From JBCBKZ01 sp039026975 (lineage in GTDB: Bacteria > Bacteroidota > Bacteroidia > J057): DNA of 36,009 nucleotides. Below, piece by piece: positions 25,241-33,928 of this stretch; positions within the stretch are counted from its first letter, which is position 1, and each line of letters starts with the position of its first letter. Both the position numbers and the translations under genes were made by a program. The stretch covers positions 1-36,009 of the forward strand of contig JBCCLI010000012.1 in assembly GCA_039026975.1 (NCBI GenBank), given 5' to 3'. The notes beneath the pieces are model-generated. The model saw nothing but the letters and a program-made list of their open reading frames with translations, made no database searches and had not been told where the DNA came from.

Positions 25241-25438
25241 CTAATCTTTTTTATTTATCATTTTATACGCTCGGTAAAACCGAAAGATTCCATATGCTAT
25301 CAGGAGTAGGCCCATGAGTATCAGTGTATACTGAGGTAAAGACTGAAACATTCCACGGGGTCTGATAGGGATAATTATACCTAGAGCAATAAATACTATG
25401 CTCATTACCATGCTAAAAAATGCAACAGGTCTATTCAT
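25241..25438 (-). CDS. Small two-helix membrane protein
   Basis: This 65-residue protein has two hydrophobic segments (about 5-26 and 36-54), joined by a short loop containing IRPRG and followed by a basic tail (YRAYKMINKKD). It is probably an inner-membrane hairpin protein. Its stop codon precedes the ATG of the propeller-like protein by 4 bp, so the two genes are almost certainly co-transcribed. I cannot assign a function, though it resembles small conserved membrane proteins often seen in Cytophagales genomes. Confidence 0.65.
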   Translation of the reverse strand: MNRPVAFFSMVMSIVFIALGIIIPIRPRGMFQSLPQYTLILMGLLLIAYGIFRFYRAYKMINKKD

Positions 25439-25584
25439 ATTTCCGTTTAAGAAGGTAGCTAAATTAGCTTTCAGGCCTAATTTACATAATCTAGATGGTT
25501 TCTAGTATGATATTTGTACTTGAAGCCAGTATACCCGAACAAGCGCACGCCCAAATCAACGTATTTCTTTACGGTTTCCATTAC

Positions 25585-27585
25585 ATGAAAAACTTCATTC
25601 TGATTTTCCTCCTTCTCCTGTGTCCATTTCTTATCATGCGTGCCCAGTTTACTTTCAATGAAACCTTCGGGGGAGAAAGTGATGAGCGTGCCATGGCAGT
25701 CACTGAATGCAAATTTGGTGGGTATGTGGTAGTAGGGCTGACGTACTCTTTCGGTGCTGGTAAGAGTGATATATGGGCTATGAAGCTAGATAAGGAAGGG
25801 GGAGAGATATGGAGAGAGTATCTGGGAGACACAGATTTTGACTGGGCTAATTCCGTGGTAGAAACTAAGACGGGAAATTTAGTTATAGCTGGTTTTACCA
25901 GGAATAAACAAAACAGAACACATAACGCCTGGGTGATTCAGTTAGATGGAGATGGAAATACCCTATGGTCCCACACATATGGAGGCGAAAAAGCAGATGA
26001 AGCGAAAAGTATCATACAGACTTCTGATGGCGGATTTGCCATAGCGGGGGACACCTACTCTTACGGTAAGGGCAAAAAGGATATATGGTTATTAAAGCTC
26101 AACCAGTATGGAGAGGAAATGTGGCAGCGGACATTTGGAGGGAAAGAGGAAGAAAGTGCATTAAGCATCATAGAAGCTTCTGACGGTTCTCTCGTGATGG
26201 GCGGGTATACACAGTCGCTGGGCAAAGGCCAGGCAGATATCATGATTTTGAAAGTAGATACAGATGGGAAAGGGGTATGGAAGAAGAATTTTGGAGGGAC
26301 AGGGAATGAAACTATAGAAAGCATAGTAGAGGCCGAGAATGGTGATTACCTGCTGGCTGGTTGGACTAATACCAATAGTCAGGGTAAACTGGATGCCATG
26401 GTGATGCGCATAAGTAAGGAAGGAAAAGCCCTTTGGAAGAAAAGTTATGGCGGAGCTGGTAAAGATGCTTTTTCGGCTATATGCACCGCCTATGAAGGGG
26501 GATACGCTTTGGCGGGATATACTTCCGCAGCGGAGGGTAAGCCTTCCCGTATATGGTTGACTAAGATAGATGAGAAAGGAAACCAGCTGTGGGAGAGGAA
26601 GTCTAATAGCAAGCGAAATGATTTTGGATATGCCTTAACTGGCACACGAGATGGGGGATACTTGGTAGCTGGCAGTACCCAGACACTGGCTCAGGCAGGA
26701 AGTGATATATGGGTGTTAAAAACCAATCACTTAGGAAGCTTTAAAAATAACTTCCCGGTAGCTTATCAAGAACCAGAGCCTATCCCTGAGATCCAGATCA
26801 AGGCACCTGAGGAAGAAGAAGGAGACATATTCAAGCCTAATATGTATGTGCTAACTGTGGGGGTTTCAGCTTATGAAGACTCAGATGTGAACCTAACATT
26901 TGCGCATATAGACGCCTCGGCCATCGCGAATAAGTTTGCCCATTTAGAGGGAGGTATTTTCAATAAGGTGCACGTAAAGACCCTCCTTAATAAAGACGCT
27001 ACCCTGATTAACATAAAGGTGGCCCTTTCTTGGCTGGAAAGAGAAGCTACCCAAAAAGATGTTATCCTCATCTTTATCTCCTCCCACGGCGCTCTGGATA
27101 ATAAAGGAAACCTTTATATCCTTCCTACAGATTTCAGTGAATATAACCTCTTCGCTACAGCCCTAAATATTAGGGATCTGACAGAAGGCACTAATGGCGT
27201 TCCTTGTAAGAAGCTCATCCTACTAGATGCCTGCCATAGTGGTCAGTCAGGGTCTGATTTTGTAGAGTTTGCCTCTGTGAAAGCACTGGATGTAAATGGG
27301 GTGGTGAAAGAACTGATGAGTAAAGATCCTGGGGTTACTGTAATGACTTCCTCTAGTGGAAGAGAATACTCTTATGAGAATCCCAAGTGGGGGCATGGAG
27401 CATTTACTAAAGCCATTCTGGAAGGATTAGATGGGGGAGCAGATTTCAATAAGAATAATGTGATCCACCTGACAGAACTTGAGCTCTTCGTTTCTGAAAG
27501 GGTAAAGGAACTAACAGGGGGTAGACAGCATCCCTACACACCCATAAAACTTTCAGGGAATATTCCCCTCTATCTCATAGAATAG
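25585..27585 (+). CDS. Secreted seven-repeat propeller fused to a caspase-family (C14) peptidase
   Basis: I start at ATG 25585 because it opens a signal peptide (residues 1-20, MKNFILIF ... MRA). The in-frame start at 25495 adds 30 residues that spoil it. This leaves 666 residues. Residues about 22-390 contain seven repeats of about 52 residues, each with a pattern such as YGG-x(8)-SII-x(4)-DGG-(F/Y)-x(2)-AG-x(10-14)-DIW-x(2)-K-x(6)-G-x(2)-LW, consistent with a seven-bladed beta propeller. Residues about 418-665 form a caspase-fold domain with the catalytic His501 (FISSHGALD) and Cys550 (LLDACHSGQ), so it should be active. Caspase-family enzymes cleave after Asp, Arg or Lys; the specificity here is unknown. 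No T9SS tail is seen, so it may stay in the periplasm or be surface-associated. It is divergent from a second propeller-like gene. Confidence 0.9.
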   Translation: MKNFILIFLLLLCPFLIMRAQFTFNETFGGESDERAMAVTECKFGGYVVVGLTYSFGAGKSDIWAMKLDKEGGEIWREYLGDTDFDWANSVVETKTGNLVIAGFTRNKQNRTHNAWVIQLDGDGNTLWSHTYGGEKADEAKSIIQTSDGGFAIAGDTYSYGKGKKDIWLLKLNQYGEEMWQRTFGGKEEESALSIIEASDGSLVMGGYTQSLGKGQADIMILKVDTDGKGVWKKNFGGTGNETIESIVEAENGDYLLAGWTNTNSQGKLDAMVMRISKEGKALWKKSYGGAGKDAFSAICTAYEGGYALAGYTSAAEGKPSRIWLTKIDEKGNQLWERKSNSKRNDFGYALTGTRDGGYLVAGSTQTLAQAGSDIWVLKTNHLGSFKNNFPVAYQEPEPIPEIQIKAPEEEEGDIFKPNMYVLTVGVSAYEDSDVNLTFAHIDASAIANKFAHLEGGIFNKVHVKTLLNKDATLINIKVALSWLEREATQKDVILIFISSHGALDNKGNLYILPTDFSEYNLFATALNIRDLTEGTNGVPCKKLILLDACHSGQSGSDFVEFASVKALDVNGVVKELMSKDPGVTVMTSSSGREYSYENPKWGHGAFTKAILEGLDGGADFNKNNVIHLTELELFVSERVKELTGGRQHPYTPIKLSGNIPLYLIE

Positions 27586-27698
27586 CTATTCTTTTACGGG
27601 CTAACTCGTAAGCCCCTTAGCATGAAAACACATACATTATTTGGATGCTTCACAAAGGTGATTAAGTATCCTGTCATAAAAAGAGATGGGTATTTTGC

Positions 27699-28772
27699 TT
27701 AAGAATCCTTCTTGCCAGGCAGCTCTTTAGAGATAGAAATACCAGATAGCTGTTCTGAAAGGGCTCTGGTGATGACTCTTTGTAAATCTTCCCATAGCAA
27801 CCTACCTACTATGATCATCACTCCTATCAGAATACCCATAAAAATACCTAAAAGGAAATAGCCAGTAGTTTTTGGTCTTATGCTTTGGAAAGGTGGATCA
27901 GGGTAATCCAAAACCTGGATAATAGGAGACTCTTTTAGGAACTGTGCCTTTGTAGTTTCAAAGGCAATCACCAGCTCTCCATACATTCTGGCGAGCATTT
28001 CACTTTTGGTTTGTTGCTCTTTTAGGAATACTTCTGGCCGGGTACTAACGCCATATTTATTTCTATCATAGAAGCTGGCAATTCGTTGGTTCGTCAGATC
28101 CAGTTCAGTCTTTACAGAGTCTCTCCTATTTGCCAGGAAATCCATAGAGCTTTGGGATTTCTCACTCTTTAACTCCGCATAATACTGTTTGATGACATCA
28201 ATGTAAATGAGGCTGGTTTCTTTGGCTAGAGAAGGATCTCGAAAGCTTAGGCTCATTTCTATGAATCCGTAATCATTAGTGATGACCGTCAGACTGTTTC
28301 GTACCTGTGCACCTGCTTTGATAATTTTGAAGTCTAAAGGGGTGGGCTGTTGCTGATTTTTAATGAGAGATTGCAGAAACTTTGTGAAGGAAAACCCCGG
28401 CTTAAACTGAGAAGAGATCAGGTCTGCCAATAATACGGTAGAATCCTCCTTCACAATAGAGTCTTTCACCACTAATTCACTTATCCGCCTGGACATAATG
28501 ACACCTATCATTTGGTTATTAGCAGATAGATTATTTCCCCCCAGTGTGGAGGTAATAAAAGAAGCAGGATTATTTAGATCTACTTCTGAGGGAGCCTCGT
28601 TAGTCTCAGGATGAAAAACAGTGGTGGCTATGTAGATGACGGGCTTTCTGGAAGCATAGAAATAAAGGATAAGCCCTAGGCCTACCCCCAATAACAGGAT
28701 GAATAGCCATCTGGCATACAGGTAGGTTAGGTATAAACTGATTCTTTCTTTAATGGAATCCAGGTTGCTCAT
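27699..28772 (-). CDS. Wzz-type polysaccharide chain-length/co-polymerase protein
   Basis: This 357-residue inner-membrane protein has the Wzz/PCP layout. A membrane helix near residues 22-41 (ARWLFILLLGVGLGLILYFYA) opens it, followed by a large periplasmic region with helical coiled-coil stretches (about 195-280), and a second helix near 305-328 (GYFLLGIFMGILIGVMIIV). There is no cytoplasmic tyrosine-kinase domain, so it resembles a stand-alone chain-length regulator rather than full Wzc. The gene follows the SLBB exporter by 18 bp on the minus strand. Together they form the export part of a polysaccharide system whose glycosyltransferases are not in this window. Confidence 0.85.
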   Translation of the reverse strand: MSNLDSIKERISLYLTYLYARWLFILLLGVGLGLILYFYASRKPVIYIATTVFHPETNEAPSEVDLNNPASFITSTLGGNNLSANNQMIGVIMSRRISELVVKDSIVKEDSTVLLADLISSQFKPGFSFTKFLQSLIKNQQQPTPLDFKIIKAGAQVRNSLTVITNDYGFIEMSLSFRDPSLAKETSLIYIDVIKQYYAELKSEKSQSSMDFLANRRDSVKTELDLTNQRIASFYDRNKYGVSTRPEVFLKEQQTKSEMLARMYGELVIAFETTKAQFLKESPIIQVLDYPDPPFQSIRPKTTGYFLLGIFMGILIGVMIIVGRLLWEDLQRVITRALSEQLSGISISKELPGKKDS

Positions 28773-28790
28773 AATCTATAGGACTTCAGA

Positions 28791-31700
28791 TTAATTCCCG
28801 TCTTCAAAAGTCCTGTCAATAAGTAAATAAAAGGTTAAGAGAGCAGTGGCTGAGGCCAGAACATCTTGAATGTTAATCTTAGGAAATCCTCCCAGGAATC
28901 CCTTGACTTTTTTCTCAGGTTTGGCTGCGACTTCTATGATAGCACCTTGCTCTATCCTGGGGTAGCTTTTTAGCCCAAACAAAACGTTTCTTGCGCGTTT
29001 TGTTTTCCCATCTACATAGGTTACGGTACTATACTTTCTTTTGGTTCTTCTATCAAATCCTCCTGCCCTGTTTACATAGTATTTAAATCTTTTTTGCGCT
29101 GGCTCATAGAGAACTAAGGTGCCGGGCTTAAGCACATTACCTTCTATAAGAACAGTATTTACCCTGGGGGGAACTACTAAGTTATCTCCTGGTAAGAGAG
29201 AAATATTAAACTTAGAATTAGGTCTATCAATGGCTTTCCTAAGATTTATAGAGATAGATCCTATCTCAGGCCTAGAGATAGAGGCTCCCTCTGGATATGC
29301 AATGCTCGTTAGGCCTCCTGCCCGTAGGATAAAAGAACTAATCCGTTCTGACTCAGCTATCATATTATACTCATCAGGGACATTTACCTCTCCTGTGATA
29401 AATACGCTTTGCTGTAGCTTAAAGTCCGGATCCTCTCTCACAAAAATCTGGTCATAGGGAAAGATCATCATGGTATCCAGCACGGGGTCATTCTGCCAGT
29501 CCTGCTTGATGATTAAAGGACTTATAGTAATAGGCGTGGAGGTAATATTACCTGTGCTATCCTCTACGTTAATCACTCTTGAAAGCTCTATATTATTAAA
29601 ATCTGCCCCTAGTAAAACACCACCAGCCTGATATAGTAAATCTTTCATGCTCAGGTTAGGTACCACTGCATATGTCCCCGGTTTTCTGACACGTCCTTTA
29701 ATGTCAACAAATCCCTGTTCAAAGAATTCTGTTTCAGACCTAACGGTAATTTTCTTATAAGTGAATACCTTAAAAGTATCTACAGTAGGATCATCTTGCC
29801 AGTCCTTGGAAATCCTGATACGCAAGATCTCTGGAACTTCAGATAGGGTGCCATATTTTCCCTGATCTTCAATCTCAATTCTTCTATGTAATTCTATCTC
29901 ACGTACATCAGCCTTAGGCGTGAGGCCTCCTGCTCTGTAGAGCATATTTTTTAGGGTAGTAGTCTTATCTGTACGGTAGGTGCCTGGTTTAGCTACTGCT
30001 CCTTCTATTCGGAGATTTTGGGGGTAAATGAAATCATATTTAGAGTAGACCTTAACGTTTCTGTACTCAGTTAATAAAATATTGTCAAGGGTAGGATCTT
30101 CTTGCCAATTAGTACTGGAAGAAACATAGGTAAACAGGATATTAGATAAAGAGTCATCTTCCTGCGGATCTACAGGATCAGGGATAATACGTTTTTTGAT
30201 ATCTAGCTCTTCAGGATCTATATAGTTGGATAATTCTATATTACTGAGGTCTGCATTCTCTTGAAATCCTCCCGCTATATAAATGAGGTCCTTCAGACTC
30301 ATATTATCTACGAGTTGGTATCTACCCGGTTTCCTCACTAATCCCTGAATATCTATAAATACGGGCTCCCTGAATTCTGTCTGGGAGAATACCCTTAGCT
30401 GGTCAAAGAATTGAAGGGGTATATTTTGGGAGGGATCTCCATCAAGCGCTCGCTGAATATCAATAGGAATGAAGGTTAATTCTCCCGGAGAAAGAATTCG
30501 GGTGATATACGCTCTGCCCATAAGGGCTGTAGTATCCAGCCCACCTGCTTTACTGATCAGGTCACTGATGCGCTCTCCCGGCAGGAGTTGGTAGCTACCT
30601 GGGTATCTAACGCTTCCTGCTGCTTCCACATAGTTATAGACCTCTTTCTTTTTGGCTTCTATATATACCTCATCATTAGCTTGGAGTCGGAATGTCTGAG
30701 GATCCACCTTCCCAAGATCTATAGTGGATACCTTGATTTTATCTCCTTCTACCCGTCTAAGCCGGACGGTACTTGTACGAGCATCATAATTAAGCCCTCC
30801 TGCAAAGGCAAAAAGATCTTCCAGGCTTTCCCCTTCCGTAAGCTCATACTTCATAGGCTGTCTAACATCCCCTGAGATAGAGATAACCTTCCCTTGGGCA
30901 GGCACCATGATGAAATCATTATTGGTCAGAAAGGGAATGGACTTTCCTTCTAGGAGGTAGGCATACAGATCCAGTTCTCCCACTACCTGGTCATTTCTGA
31001 TGATGTTAATATTTCTGATACTCCCATTTTCTGAAACACCTCCTGCTTCAAACAGAGCCTCCAAGGTATTAGCATTAATAGGGACAGTATGTAAGCCCGG
31101 CTTTTTCACGTAGCCTACTACATTTACTGCTATTTCTTTCTGGTTTTGGTTGATACCAAGGGAAATCTCAATTTGAGAGCCAGCAGCTACTATTCTCCTA
31201 TACCTATCCGTAAGAATTTTTTTGGCTTGGCCCAGGCTAAGGCCTCCTAGTCGGATCTTACCTAAATACTGCCTAAAGGTAGCTCCTTCAGCATCCAGGG
31301 TGAGCGATTCATAAAGTTCACTAGGCCCCCAAACAGCTATGATAAGGTTATCTCCTTCTCCCAGTATATAGCTATCAGAAGGGATAATAGAGGCATTTTG
31401 GGTGAAGAATCTGTAGCGTGTATTAAATATATGCTGACCGAAAACACTCCTGCGAAAAGTAAAGAGACTATCTTTAGCTCTCTGCAATACAGAATCCTGA
31501 TATTCTTTTAAGTTTGTAAGCCTGATCTTCTCTAATTCCTTCTTGATAAATTGCTGGGCCCTAAACCGCTCTATCATGAGTTCCGGTTCACTTTTATCTT
31601 GTGTATATGCGGTAGAATCAAACCGGAAATTTAGACTTGGATCTGCGGTAGCAGCGAGCGAATCTGCCAGTGGGAGAGAGGGAGTTAAAGCGCCACCAGG

Positions 31701-32006
31701 GTTATCAAGACTCTGTTCCTGAACTACTCTAAGGAGATAGGCTTCTATGACTCTTTCAGGAACGCCTGAGGCTCTAAGTTGGAATATACGCTCACTCAAA
31801 TCCTCTGGTAATGCAGAGGGATTACTATTATTTCCTGGTGCAGGTGCCGCTGTTACTTCTGTTCCAGGTGCTGCAGTAACACTATCCTGTGGGGTAGAAA
31901 CTTCTTGGCTGAAAGTAGAGTGAAAACTGAGGATAGCAAGCGTAAAAATTCCTGAGAAAAAGATCTTTTTCAAGGTAATACAGCTTATAGGCCACTTACA
32001 ATACAT
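28791..32006 (-). CDS. SLBB-rich outer-membrane polysaccharide export protein (Wza-like)
   Basis: With the ATG at 32006 this is 1,071 residues, much longer than the roughly 380 of Wza. A signal peptide spans about residues 13-34 (KIFFSGIFTLAILSFHSTFSQ, partly shown). A low-complexity linker and a charged helical region follow. The poly-export domain (about 210-290) opens with SYILGEGDNLIIAVWGPSE. Eight SLBB domains then start near 297, 377, 463, 554, 668, 769, 871 and 955, each showing a G-x-V-x-x-P(G) turn and most followed by AGG. A C-terminal hydrophobic helix (about 1050-1063) is present. The protein probably forms a long periplasm-spanning export channel. Other starts are TTG 32021 and TTG 31973; a promoter-like TAGATTTG at 32017-32010 favours the latter if real. 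It forms an operon with the Wzz-like gene. Confidence 0.87.
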   Translation of the reverse strand: MYCKWPISCITLKKIFFSGIFTLAILSFHSTFSQEVSTPQDSVTAAPGTEVTAAPAPGNNSNPSALPEDLSERIFQLRASGVPERVIEAYLLRVVQEQSLDNPGGALTPSLPLADSLAATADPSLNFRFDSTAYTQDKSEPELMIERFRAQQFIKKELEKIRLTNLKEYQDSVLQRAKDSLFTFRRSVFGQHIFNTRYRFFTQNASIIPSDSYILGEGDNLIIAVWGPSELYESLTLDAEGATFRQYLGKIRLGGLSLGQAKKILTDRYRRIVAAGSQIEISLGINQNQKEIAVNVVGYVKKPGLHTVPINANTLEALFEAGGVSENGSIRNINIIRNDQVVGELDLYAYLLEGKSIPFLTNNDFIMVPAQGKVISISGDVRQPMKYELTEGESLEDLFAFAGGLNYDARTSTVRLRRVEGDKIKVSTIDLGKVDPQTFRLQANDEVYIEAKKKEVYNYVEAAGSVRYPGSYQLLPGERISDLISKAGGLDTTALMGRAYITRILSPGELTFIPIDIQRALDGDPSQNIPLQFFDQLRVFSQTEFREPVFIDIQGLVRKPGRYQLVDNMSLKDLIYIAGGFQENADLSNIELSNYIDPEELDIKKRIIPDPVDPQEDDSLSNILFTYVSSSTNWQEDPTLDNILLTEYRNVKVYSKYDFIYPQNLRIEGAVAKPGTYRTDKTTTLKNMLYRAGGLTPKADVREIELHRRIEIEDQGKYGTLSEVPEILRIRISKDWQDDPTVDTFKVFTYKKITVRSETEFFEQGFVDIKGRVRKPGTYAVVPNLSMKDLLYQAGGVLLGADFNNIELSRVINVEDSTGNITSTPITISPLIIKQDWQNDPVLDTMMIFPYDQIFVREDPDFKLQQSVFITGEVNVPDEYNMIAESERISSFILRAGGLTSIAYPEGASISRPEIGSISINLRKAIDRPNSKFNISLLPGDNLVVPPRVNTVLIEGNVLKPGTLVLYEPAQKRFKYYVNRAGGFDRRTKRKYSTVTYVDGKTKRARNVLFGLKSYPRIEQGAIIEVAAKPEKKVKGFLGGFPKINIQDVLASATALLTFYLLIDRTFEDGN

Positions 32007-32192
32007 TCGCAAATCTAACAAATTGAGTTCTTTAACCTAAGTGGGTCTACATCTTTTCATGAAAGTTCCTTACCTGTGAAAAACTCGGTTATCCGTTATT
32101 TAGCTATACCTTTCACAACTGATTTACCCCAATAAATATTGTCTGAAGTAGCATTAACAAAAATCTTCGGCTGTGGTTCATTGCAGTAGGTA

Positions 32193-33683
32193 ATGAAAGA
32201 ACATGTCAATATAGTATGGTTTAAAAGAGACTTGAGGCTGTCTGATCATGAGCCTTTAGCTTGGGCTGCTGAACAAGAGGTAAAGGTACTGCTTTTATAC
32301 CTCTTTGAACCTTCCATATGGCAGGATGAACACATGGATGACAGACACTACCAGTTTATCACTGACTCCCTATCGGATATGCAGCATCGGCTTTCTCCAT
32401 TTCAGCTATCCATAGCATGCTTAGAGGGAGAGGCCCCCGAGATTTTCCATCTGCTAAGTGAACAGCTGAAGATCAAAAGTATATTCTCCTATCAAGAAAC
32501 GGGAACAGATGTTACTTACCTGAGAGACAAAGAGATAAGCAGGTGGGCTAAGCAGAAAGGAATTAAGTGGAAAGAGGCTAAGGTGGATGCAGTGGACCGG
32601 GGGCGTAAAAATAGGAAGTCCTGGCGGGAAGATATGCTGGCAGATATATCCAAGCCTCAGATCAAGGTAAATTTGAGAACAATTCAGCAAATATCCTTAC
32701 CTGAGAACTGTCAGCAGTACAGAATACAGGTAAAGAAAGCTACCACCTCATCTCATTTTCAGCGGGGAGGAGAGGAAATGGCAGTACGTTATCTGAATGG
32801 GTTCTTGAAAAAGCGTTTTCCCGACTACATGAGACACATTTCTAAGCCAGAGCCTAGTAGGAAAAGCTGTGCCAGAACCTCCCCTTATTTAGCCTGGGGA
32901 AACCTGTCTGTACGTCAGGTATTTCAACTGAGTATGTATAAGCTTACAGAAGTAGAGCAAGCTTCCCACAAGCGGGCCTTGGAAGCTTTTATTGCTAGGC
33001 TTCTTTGGCGGGGGCATTTTATTCAGAAGTTTGAGATGGAGGAGCGGATTGAGTTTGAGAATATGAACCCCGCATATGATAGGATCAGGCTTAGGTGGGA
33101 TGAGGAAAAATACATGGCTTGGGAGAATGGAATTACAGGCTATCCCATGGTAGATGCTGCCATCAGATGTGTCCGGGAGACAGGCTACCTCAATTTTAGG
33201 CTGAGAGCTATGTTAGTTTCTTTCTTGACTCACCACCTATGGCTCGATTGGAAGAGGGGAGCCTTGTTTCTAGCCAGAATGTTTCTAGATTTTGAGCCAG
33301 GGATACATTACCCTCAATTTCATATGCAGGCTGCCACTACGGGTATTCACACCCTCAGAATTTATAATCCCGTGAAGCAATCTCTTCAGCATGATCCTGA
33401 AGGGGTATTTATCCGTAAATGGGTACCTGAACTAGCTGACCTCCCCACTCACTTGGTCCACAAACCTTGGGAAACCACCTATCTGGAGGAAAAGCTATAC
33501 CATTTTCGGAAGGGAGTGGACTATCCTGCGCCCATCATTGATCTACGTAGATCTTATCAGCATGCCCAGCTAATGTTATGGAAAATGAAAGATGACCCCT
33601 ATGTGAAGTATGAGGCCCAACGGCTTATGGCAAAACATGTCAATAAAGATAGACAAAACTGGGCTAGGGTATCTGTAGGGTGA
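32193..33683 (+). CDS. Cryptochrome/photolyase family flavoprotein
   Basis: This 496-residue protein has the photolyase layout. The N-terminal Rossmann-like antenna domain begins NIVWFKRDLRLSDHEPL, and the C-terminal helical FAD domain contains LLWRGHFIQKF (270-280), GITGYPMVDAAIR (313-325) and TGYLNFRLRAM (330-340). Photolyases repair UV-induced pyrimidine dimers with blue light, while related cryptochromes signal. The FAD pocket is unusual: where E. coli Phr has NNGGWQW...TGTD, this reads IHYPQFHMQAATTGIHTLRIYNP (371-393), with no WQW and a shorter loop. I infer a divergent subfamily. A DUF2256 gene follows after 20 bp, likely in the same operon. Confidence 0.88.
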   Translation: MKEHVNIVWFKRDLRLSDHEPLAWAAEQEVKVLLLYLFEPSIWQDEHMDDRHYQFITDSLSDMQHRLSPFQLSIACLEGEAPEIFHLLSEQLKIKSIFSYQETGTDVTYLRDKEISRWAKQKGIKWKEAKVDAVDRGRKNRKSWREDMLADISKPQIKVNLRTIQQISLPENCQQYRIQVKKATTSSHFQRGGEEMAVRYLNGFLKKRFPDYMRHISKPEPSRKSCARTSPYLAWGNLSVRQVFQLSMYKLTEVEQASHKRALEAFIARLLWRGHFIQKFEMEERIEFENMNPAYDRIRLRWDEEKYMAWENGITGYPMVDAAIRCVRETGYLNFRLRAMLVSFLTHHLWLDWKRGALFLARMFLDFEPGIHYPQFHMQAATTGIHTLRIYNPVKQSLQHDPEGVFIRKWVPELADLPTHLVHKPWETTYLEEKLYHFRKGVDYPAPIIDLRRSYQHAQLMLWKMKDDPYVKYEAQRLMAKHVNKDRQNWARVSVG

Positions 33684-33703
33684 AGGGGGAGGTGAGAAAT
33701 ATA

Positions 33704-33877
33704 ATGGCAAAGTCAAAAAGAAAGCGATACACGAAATCTAATCTGCCTGAAAAGGTGTGTGAAGGATGTGGAAGGCCCTTTTCCTGGCGGAAAAAATGGG
33801 AAAGCTGCTGGGATGAGGTCAAATACTGCGGAGAAAGGTGCAGAAGAAATCGAAATAAGAAAGGCAACCTTAGCTGA
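33704..33877 (+). CDS. DUF2256 small Cys-rich protein
   Basis: This 57-residue protein matches DUF2256: basic N-terminus, then LPEKVCEGCGRPFSWRKKW, then VKYCGERCRRNR. The four cysteines (CxxC ... CxxxC) look like a zinc-ribbon site. I chose ATG 33704; a GTG at 33680 overlapping the photolyase stop would add eight residues. It sits 20 bp after the photolyase gene and is probably co-transcribed. Such proteins are often found near photolyase/cryptochrome genes, which suggests an accessory role, but the function is not established. Confidence 0.85.
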   Translation: MAKSKRKRYTKSNLPEKVCEGCGRPFSWRKKWESCWDEVKYCGERCRRNRNKKGNLS

Positions 33878-33928
33878 CAATCGATTTTATCCTTAATTTC
33901 CATCTTACAGGCACATAACCCTAAGCAT

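Noticed and set aside
25495..25584. Upstream start for the caspase-propeller gene
   Set aside because: It would place 30 residues before an excellent signal peptide, so ATG 25585 is preferred.
25585..26740. Possible tandem DNA repeat in the propeller gene
   Set aside because: The seven units repeat at the protein level only. The DNA copies are diverged, so this is not a recent DNA duplication or a CRISPR-like array.
27598..27615. Hairpin GGGCT/AGCCC between the convergent caspase and Wzz-like genes
   Set aside because: The stem is only 5 bp with an 8-nt loop and no T run on either strand, so it is not a convincing terminator.
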